DNA of 64,000 bases, from contig JAIUCV010000003.1 in assembly GCA_026724425.1 (NCBI GenBank), positions 43,797,283-43,861,282 of the forward strand. The letters are read 5' to 3'. The position numbers were made by a program, and so were the translations under genes. The notes below the pieces were generated by a model. That model was not told the DNA's origin, ran no database searches, and saw nothing but the letters and a program-made list of their open reading frames with translations. The DNA is from Erythrophleum ivorense. Its lineage: Eukaryota; Streptophyta; Magnoliopsida; Fabales; Fabaceae. Numbering within the stretch: the first letter of the stretch is position 1; each line of letters opens with the position of its first letter. Shown here piece by piece: positions 57,668-64,000 of the stretch.

Positions 57668-58543
57668 TGTTGGAAACATAAGTGTGTGTATGGCTTATGT
57701 GTGTGTGTTAAAAGAAAAGAAGTCCCACATAGACTAAACCAAAGAGAGCCTTAGTGTATAAATACTAAAGTGTGTTGGTGGGCTTGTAAAAGAGTCAAGA
57801 GAGGAGATGGCTCGCGCACTCACAATGACAGCCCAGAACAGTTGTAATCTGTCTGTTTGCCCCTCTACACGTGAAATAAATGCGATGCTGGGCACTTTTT
57901 ACCAAAAATTATTTTGAAAGATCACAAAATAATTTATATAAAATAGCTTACCAGAAAAGCATTATTTTTTAGCAGTTTCAGATTTGAAAGGTTTGCTCCC
58001 TGGAACGTTGGAGTTTTTTTTTCGTTTTGATTTCCAGTTAAAATTCATTCTTTGACCAATTTATTTTCCTTCATTTCATTGTCCATTGAAACAATCAAAA
58101 ATTGATTTCATCAAACAGATTTATCTTTAAATGTTTTAAAATAGTCTCATGAAAATGTTTTATTGCTGGCCAACGTTTAGAAACAGATTTGGTTTGATTG
58201 CCTTGTCTTCTAACATCTAGAAACCAAAAATCATTGCTATTATGAGGAATGAATTCGTTGCCCAACATTCAGTGTTCTGGAGCCTATAAATACCAAGCTC
58301 TAGAATTGAACAATTTGCACCAAGCTCATGGACACTCTTCGGAGCTTCTCCTTTCCTCCTCTTAGCTCTCCTGAGCTTCTCTTCATCTCCCTTCTATTGT
58401 TCTGCTGCCTTGCTCTGGCAAGAAAAGTCCATTTAATCTTAAGGAGTTGCTAACTTGTGGCGGAATAACTCTCAAGGACAGTATCCTTGGGCATGACTTG
58501 GATTGAATTATTTTTTTACTAACAAATTTTCTTGCAACTAACA
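57668..58543 (+). repeat. 5' LTR of copia 3
   Basis: 876 bases from TGTTGGAAAC to GCAACTAACA. A TATA-like 'gtataaatac' is near 57758-57767, and a second at 58286 ('tataaatacc'). The direct repeat is at 63118-63994, with small indels. Confidence 0.93.
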
Positions 58544-58560
58544 ATCTTGAGAGTTAATAT

Positions 58561-59580
58561 ATGGCGTCACACATTAATGGTCCTAATCCCAGTTCGGTCG
58601 GAGCTAATCCTGCTGATCAAGTTAACATTGTGACTGCAAGTTCAGGTGGTTCTAAAGGCTATATTCCCACTGCTATTCCTGCCATGCCAATGCCCAAACC
58701 TTTTTTGGACATATCCAAAATTGAGGTGTTTGACGGGAAGAATTTTAAAAGGTGGCAAGAGTGAATCTTTTCTATACTAGACATGCATGGAGTTGCAATA
58801 GCACTAACTCAATCTCAACCTGCTCTCGATGCTGATCAAAACCAAAAAATAACTTGGGAATATGCCAATAAGGTCTGTAGACACTCAAATATTAATACTT
58901 TATCTAACGATCTATTCGATGTGTACTATGTCTACAAGGAAGCAAACACAATTTGAGACTCGCTGATAGCTAAGTATACTGCTGAGGATGCTAGTAAACA
59001 GAAGTTTGTTATTGGAAACTTCGACAAGTGGGAAATGACCGAGGATAAGGACATCAAGGTGTAAATCAATGAGTACCATAAGCTGCTGGAAGAACTACAT
59101 GCAGAAAAAATCAACCTCCCTGATGAATTCATTGCTGGGATATTGATCGAGAAGCTACCAGAATCATGGAATGACTACAAATAACAGCTGAAACACAAAC
59201 AAAAGCAGCTATCTTTATCAGACCTCATCACTCACATCATCATCGAGGATACTAACCAGAGGGAAAGTCGAGCTGCAAAAGGAAAGGAGTTGGCTTCCAA
59301 AGCAAACCTGCTAGAGACAAAGCCTCACAACAAGAGGTATGGTTCTACATCTAAGAATGATTATAAGAAAAAACCTGATTACAAACCCAAAGATTCTAAC
59401 CTCAAGTTTAAGAAGAAAGGAAATTGTTTTGTCTATGGAAAACCAGGCCATCATGCTGTTTAGTGCAGGAAGAGAGCTAAAGGTGATAATCCTCCTAAGC
59501 CAAGTGCAAATTTGGTTCAAGGAGATGATGGTGATGATGATGACATCATTGCTGCGGTTGTTTCTCAAGCTCCCATTATC
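58561..59580 (+). pseudogene. gag, copia 3
   Basis: The start ATG at 58561 follows the LTR end by 17 bases. The protein begins MASHINGPNPSSVGANPADQ, then FLDISKIEVFDGKNFKRWQE and, after a stop at 58762, IFSILDMHGVAIALTQ. It continues through further stops (near 58954, 59062, 59182) to the basic tail (KPHNKRYGSTSKND) and a zinc knuckle CFVYGKPGHHAV near 59430-59460, where the second Cys is Tyr and the Gln before the last Cys is a stop. Gag packages element RNA. The family start is well supported because both copies 2 and 3 start the same distance from the LTR. Confidence 0.85.
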
Positions 59581-60495
59581 TCCGATGTGAAGAAATGGGT
59601 GGTGGACTCTGGGGCTACCAGGCACATCTGTGCTAACAAAGAGATGTTTACCTGCTATAATCCTGCTCAGGAAGGGGAAGATTATGTTTACCTTGTTAAT
59701 TCTCAAACTACCAAAGTTCTTAGGAAAGGAAAGGTTGAACTCAAGCTCACATCCGGAAAGACCTTGTCCCTCAATGATGTTCTTCATGTGCATGATGTTA
59801 GAGCGAACTTAGTGTCTTTAGCTCTATTGGGAAAAGCTGGGGTTAAGGTGTCATTTGAATATGATAAAATTGTAATGACAAAGAACAATGTGTTTATTGG
59901 GAAGGATTATTATAACCAGTAGCCATTTGTTCTTAATGTTGAAATGAATGATAATGCATCATCTTCTGCTTATTTGAATGTGTTTATGATTGATTCTTTT
60001 GATTTATGGCATGCACGTTTAGGACATGTTAGTAAACAATATTTAAATAAAATGCATAAATTTGATTTAATCAATGTGACTAAAAATAATTTTTAAAATA
60101 AATATGAAATTTGTGCTGAGGCTAAATTAACCAAAAAGTCTCATTTTCTACCCAATGAGAAACTAAATTACTTTCTTTAAATACACACTGATTTGGGTGA
60201 TTTAAAACAAACTATGACAAGAGGTGGAAAAAGATATTTTGTAACATTTATTGATGATTTTTCAAGATATACTAAAGTGTATTTGTTGAGAAATAAAGAT
60301 GAAGCTTTTGATAAATTTCTTTTATACAAGGTAAAGGTTGAAAACCAATTAAATAGAAAAATTAAAAGAGTTAGGTTGGATAAAGGAAGAGAATTTGTTT
60401 TATTTAATGACTTTTGTGAAAAAGAGGGAATTATTCATGAAGTAACTCCTCCATATTCACCTAAATACAATAGTGTTGCTAAAAGGAAAAAATAG
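59581..60495 (+). pseudogene. protease and integrase, copia 3
   Basis: 59596-59922 is protease: WVVDSGATRHICANKEM (catalytic DSG intact) and DVRANLVSLALLGKAGVK. The pre-integrase histidine/cysteine text lies near 60000-60140 (LWHARLGHVSKQY). Integrase at 60193-60495 reads YFVTFIDDFSRYTKVYLL and VRLDKGREFVLF (catalytic Asp present), ending SPKYNSVAKRKK, with Lys-Tyr-Asn in place of the usual ES-N. Stops near 59923, 60094 and 60178 break the reading. Some residues near the third catalytic position are changed. Confidence 0.83.
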
Positions 60496-61528
60496 AACTT
60501 TAAAAGAGATAATGAATGCTTTACTTGTAAGTTCATCTGCACCAGATAACTTGTGGGGTGAAACTTTATTATCTGCTTGTTTTTTACAAAATAGAATTCC
60601 TTACAGAAATTTAAACAAAACACTATATGAATTGTAGAAAGGCTTTATACCAAACTTAAAATATTTAAAAGTGTAAGGGTATCTTGCGAAAGTTTTATTA
60701 CCTGAACCTAAAAAGAGAAATATTGGTTCTAAAACCTCTGATTGTATGTTTATTGGTTATGCTAAACAAAGTGCTGCTTATAGATTTTTGGTTTTGAAAA
60801 TTGATATTTTATATCATAATACTATTATTAAGACTAAAGATGCGGAATTTTTTGAAAACATTTTTCCTTTAAAAGTTCAATATACTTCTCAAAGAGTTGA
60901 GACTTCTCCTATTTTTCATGAACATAACTTGAATGAGAATTTGGTTAAAAGTTTAAGGAGAAGTAAGAGACAAAGAAAAAAAGCTTCTTTTAGAGATGAT
61001 TTTTATACTTATTTAGTTCAAGAAGAACCCTCAAATTTCTATGAAGCTATTTCTTCTCCTAACGCTAAAGTTTGGAAAGAGGCAATTAAAGCATAAATTG
61101 ATTCTCTTAACTAAAACAAAATGTGTATTTTAGTAGACTTGCCACCAGGAGCAAAACCTATTGGGTGTAAATAGGTGTTCCGAAAGAAGTATAATCCTGA
61201 TAGATCTATTGATAAATATAAAGTAAGACTGGTAGCCAAAAGTATTTCACAAAAATAAAATATTGATTACTTTGATACTTTTTCTCTTATTACAAGGATT
61301 TCTTCAATAAGAATTTTGATTGCTTTAGCTTCAGCTTATAAGCTTTATATTCATCAAATGGATGTTAAAACAGCTCTTCTAAATGGTGATTTAGAAGAAG
61401 AGATTTATATGAAGCAACCTGAAGGGTGTGTTGCTCCTAAGCAAGAAAACTAAGTGTATAGACTTGCTAAATCTTTGTATGGTTTAAAATAAGCACCTAA
61501 ACAATGGCATGAGAACCTTGATCAAGTC
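60496..61528 (+). pseudogene. integrase tail, linker and start of RT, copia 3
   Basis: From 60496 the frame is broken, with remnants such as APDNLWGE near 60540. 60746-61096 is the integrase C-terminus and linker: MFIGYAKQSAAYRFLVLK, then EEPSNFYEAISSPNAKVW, ending in KEAIKA, the entry to the RT. RT continues with stops through DLPPGAKPI, DKYKVRLVAK, YFDTFSLITRISSIR, MDVKTALLNGDLEEEIYMKQ. Coherent but full of stops. Confidence 0.78.
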
Positions 61529-62521
61529 TTGTTAAGTAATGGCTTTTCTACTATTGAAGTGGAAAGATGTGTTTACACAAAAATAATAAATAATGAGTGT
61601 ATGATTATCTGTTTATATGTGGATGACATGCTTATCTTTGGTACTAGCCTGGATATAGTAGAAGAAACTAAATGCTTCTTAGCTTCAAATTTTGATATGA
61701 AAGATATAGGTGAAGCAAAAGTAATTTTAGGTGTTAAAATCATAAGGAATGAAAATGGTATTTTATTATCTCAAGAACATTATATTGAAAAAATTCTTTA
61801 AAAATTTGGACATTTTGACGAAACTCCTTTGAGTACTCCTTATGATTCTAGCACAAAATTAGCAAAACATAAAAGTAACCTAGTGGCTCAATCTGAATAT
61901 GCACATATTATTGGGAGTCTATTGCATTTGATGAATTTTACTAGACTAGATATTGCATATGCTATTTGTAGATTGAGTAAATATACCCACTATCCAGGTG
62001 ATGATCATTGGTTAGCTCTTGTTAGAGTTATGAGATATTTGAGAGGTACCATGAATTATGGTATATTTTATAGTGGATTTCCTGCCATATTAGAAGGATA
62101 CAGTGATGCCAACCGGATCTCAGATTCAGACAAGATCAAATCCACTAGTGGTTACATATTCACCTTTGGCGGTGGTGCAGTAACCTGGAGATCAGCCAAG
62201 CAAAATATATTAACAAAATCCTTAAGAGATTCTGAGTTTATTGCAATGGAGTTGGCTGGTACTGAGACTGAGTGGTTGAAAAACTTCTTAGCAGATATTC
62301 CGTTAGATGGAAAACCAACACCTTTGGTATCATTACATTGTGATAGCCAATCGACTATAGCTACGATTAAAAATAAAGTCTTCAATGGCAAAAGTAGACA
62401 TATTCGATTGAGGCATAATATTATAAAGCATCTGCTAAAAAATGGTATAATCTCAATCGATTATGTGAGATCAGAAGTGAATTTGGCAAATCCACTAACA
62501 AAACCCCTGGGGAAGAAATAA
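61529..62521 (+). pseudogene. RT end and RNase H, copia 3
   Basis: 61529-61801 holds the RT catalytic site CLYVDDMLIFGTS and DMKDIGEAKVILGVKI. After one stop (61799), the RNase H part runs open from 61829 to 62521: LLHLMNFTRLDIAYAICRLS, EGYSDANRISDSDKIKSTSG (first Asp), ELAGTETEWLKNFLADIPL and HIRLRHNIIKHLLKNG. The end PLTKPLGKK* is the typical copia C-terminus. This is the longest clean frame in the window's retroelements (231 codons), though isolated from a working upstream frame. Confidence 0.88.
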
Positions 62522-63117
62522 GTTATTGAAACATCGAGGGAAATGGGACTTAAGCCAACTTGAAATTAACAGTGATGGCAACCCAACCTCTATAATTGGA
62601 GATCCCATGAAGGAGATTCATATGGATAAAAACAAGTCATATGTTAATTCTACTAGCACTAAAATTGTTGTCCCTTCCTATGGTTTGAGAAAATGCTAGA
62701 ATGCATTGTTAGAGAGGCTGAGCAAAGCTCTTAATGACTTTATATTCCTAATGGATGGTTTGTTCGTTGTAGATACACTTGATGAAATCACCTGGATCAA
62801 TGTGAAGTAGGGCTACTTCTATGAGACCATGGCGAAGTCTCTAGAGCATTCATCGAACACCAAGCATGCACACGGCCATTTAAAGAGCAAAACCGCCATT
62901 AACAGCAGAAATTTAAGGGTATACTCTGACTAATAAAGCCTCTAGTACACAACAAAGATATGTTGGTTCATAGAAACGTACGTTTCACTGAAATTTCTGT
63001 GTACTAAGAATTGTTGGTCTAGGTCTAGTTCATAGTCGAAAGACACCAGATTCGAAATGTTTATACTCATAACAAAGTTTAGATAGTAATGATCCTTTTA
63101 ACACACATATGGGAGAT

Positions 63118-63994
63118 TGTTGGAAACATAAGTGTGTGTGTGGCTTATGTGTGTGTGTTAAAAGAAAAGAAGTCCCACATTGACTAAACCAAAGAGGGCT
63201 TTAGTGTATAAATACTATGGTGTGTTGGTGGGCTTGTAAAAAAGTCAAGAGAGGAGATGGGCTCGCGCGCTCACAACGATAGCCCAAAACAATTGTAATA
63301 TGTCTGTTTGCCCCCCTGCGCGTGAAATAAATGCGATGCTAGGCACTTTTTACCAAAAATTATTTTAAAAGATCACAAAATAATTTATATAAAATAGCTT
63401 ACCAGAAAAACGTTATTTTTGAGTAGTTTCGGATTTGAAAGGTTTACTCTCTGGAATGTTGGAGTTTTTTTTCCGTTTTGATTTCTAGTTAAAATTCATT
63501 CTTTGACCAATTTATTTTCCTTCATTTCATTGTCCATTGAAATGATCAGAAACTAATTTCATCAAACAGACTTATCTTTAAATGTTCAAAAATAGTCTCA
63601 TGAAAAAGTTTTATTGCTAGCCAACATTTAGAAACGGATTTGGTTTTATTGCCTTGTCTTCCAACATCTAGAAATCGAAAATCATTGCTATTATGAGGAA
63701 TGAATTTGTTGCCCAACATTCAGTGTTCTGGTGCCTATAAATACCAAGCTCTAGAATTGGACAATTTGCACCAAACTCACGAACACTCTTTGGAGCTTCT
63801 CCTTTCCTCCTCTCAGCTCTCCTGAGCTTCTCTTTATCTTCCTTCTATTGTTCTGCTACCTTGCTCTGGCAAGAAGAGTCCATTTAATCTTGGGGAGTTG
63901 CTAACTTATTGTGGAATAATTCTCAAGGACAGTGTCTTTAGGCACGACTTGGATTGAATTATTTTCTTACTAACGAATTTTCTTGCAGCCAACA
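63118..63994 (+). repeat. 3' LTR of copia 3
   Basis: 877 bases, near-identical in structure to 57668-58543, ending CTTGCAGCCAACA. The target duplication CATCT follows at 63995-63999. 62522-63117 between the RNase H stop and the LTR is non-coding. Confidence 0.95.
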
Positions 63995-64000
63995 CATCTT

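Larger units (their letters stand above)
57668..63994 (+). mobile_element. Complete Ty1-copia retrotransposon 3 with both LTRs and target duplications
   Basis: LTRs at 57668-58543 (876 bases) and 63118-63994 (877 bases), both TGTTGGAAACATAAGTG...CAACA or CTAACA at the end. Flanks are CATCT at 57663-57667 and 63995-63999. The polypurine tract ATATGGGAGAT lies directly before the 3' LTR. Internal text 58544-63117 encodes gag, protease, integrase, RT and RNase H on the plus strand, the Ty1-copia order. By eye, about 18 differences in the first ~235 LTR bases (near 7%) make it an old copy. It is related to copia 2 (U5 and proteins). Stop codons break most domains: not mobile itself. Confidence 0.96.

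Overview
The window looks like a repeat-rich, AT-rich stretch of a eudicot plant nuclear genome. The host-derived pieces are a G-type lectin S-receptor-like kinase, a STOREKEEPER/GeBP-like transcription factor and a 'putative plant transposon protein' of the Transposase_32 type. Most of the rest is Ty1-copia, Ty3-gypsy, LINE and long solo-LTR-like sequence. The species cannot be fixed from this. I see no intact host gene, no rRNA or tRNA gene, no CRISPR array and nothing bacterial.

Layout. 1-2323 is the end of a long LTR cut by the window edge. 2324-4439 holds a foldback repeat and LTR-like debris. 4440-15544 (minus) is a Transposase_32-like pseudogene split by a ~3.7 kb LTR (4927-14267), which is itself split by two further LTRs (6089-8931 and 10877-13631). 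15545-17244 is AT-rich with a TC/AC microsatellite. 17245-23283 (plus) is a decayed S-domain receptor kinase, split by a short LTR-like insert (18382-18587) and a deleted copia element (18673-21305). 23461-31660 (minus) is a Ty3-gypsy element with two 290-base LTRs, the left one split by a 3.8 kb solo LTR (23562-27370). 31661-31910 is a second receptor-kinase scrap. 31911-41939 is mostly AT-rich intergenic DNA with one inverted duplication (34735-35676).

From 41940 to 56763 a minus-strand LINE is cut into three pieces by a copia element (43107-49071) and by a 6.6 kb LTR-bounded unit (49252-55836). That unit has TG/CA ends and a perfect ATTAC target duplication. It contains no gag-pol that I can see, but carries a STOREKEEPER/GeBP-like gene fragment expanded into five tandem ~320-base units. 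56764-57667 starts another LTR-like repeat, interrupted by a complete copia element (57668-63994) whose second target duplication ends one base before the window end.

The genes do not form a pathway. The window is a record of layered insertions. Target-site duplications give an internally consistent order: LINE, kinase and Transposase_32 gene are oldest, then LTR elements, then LTR elements inside LTR elements. The unit with the captured transcription-factor fragment is the most unusual item.
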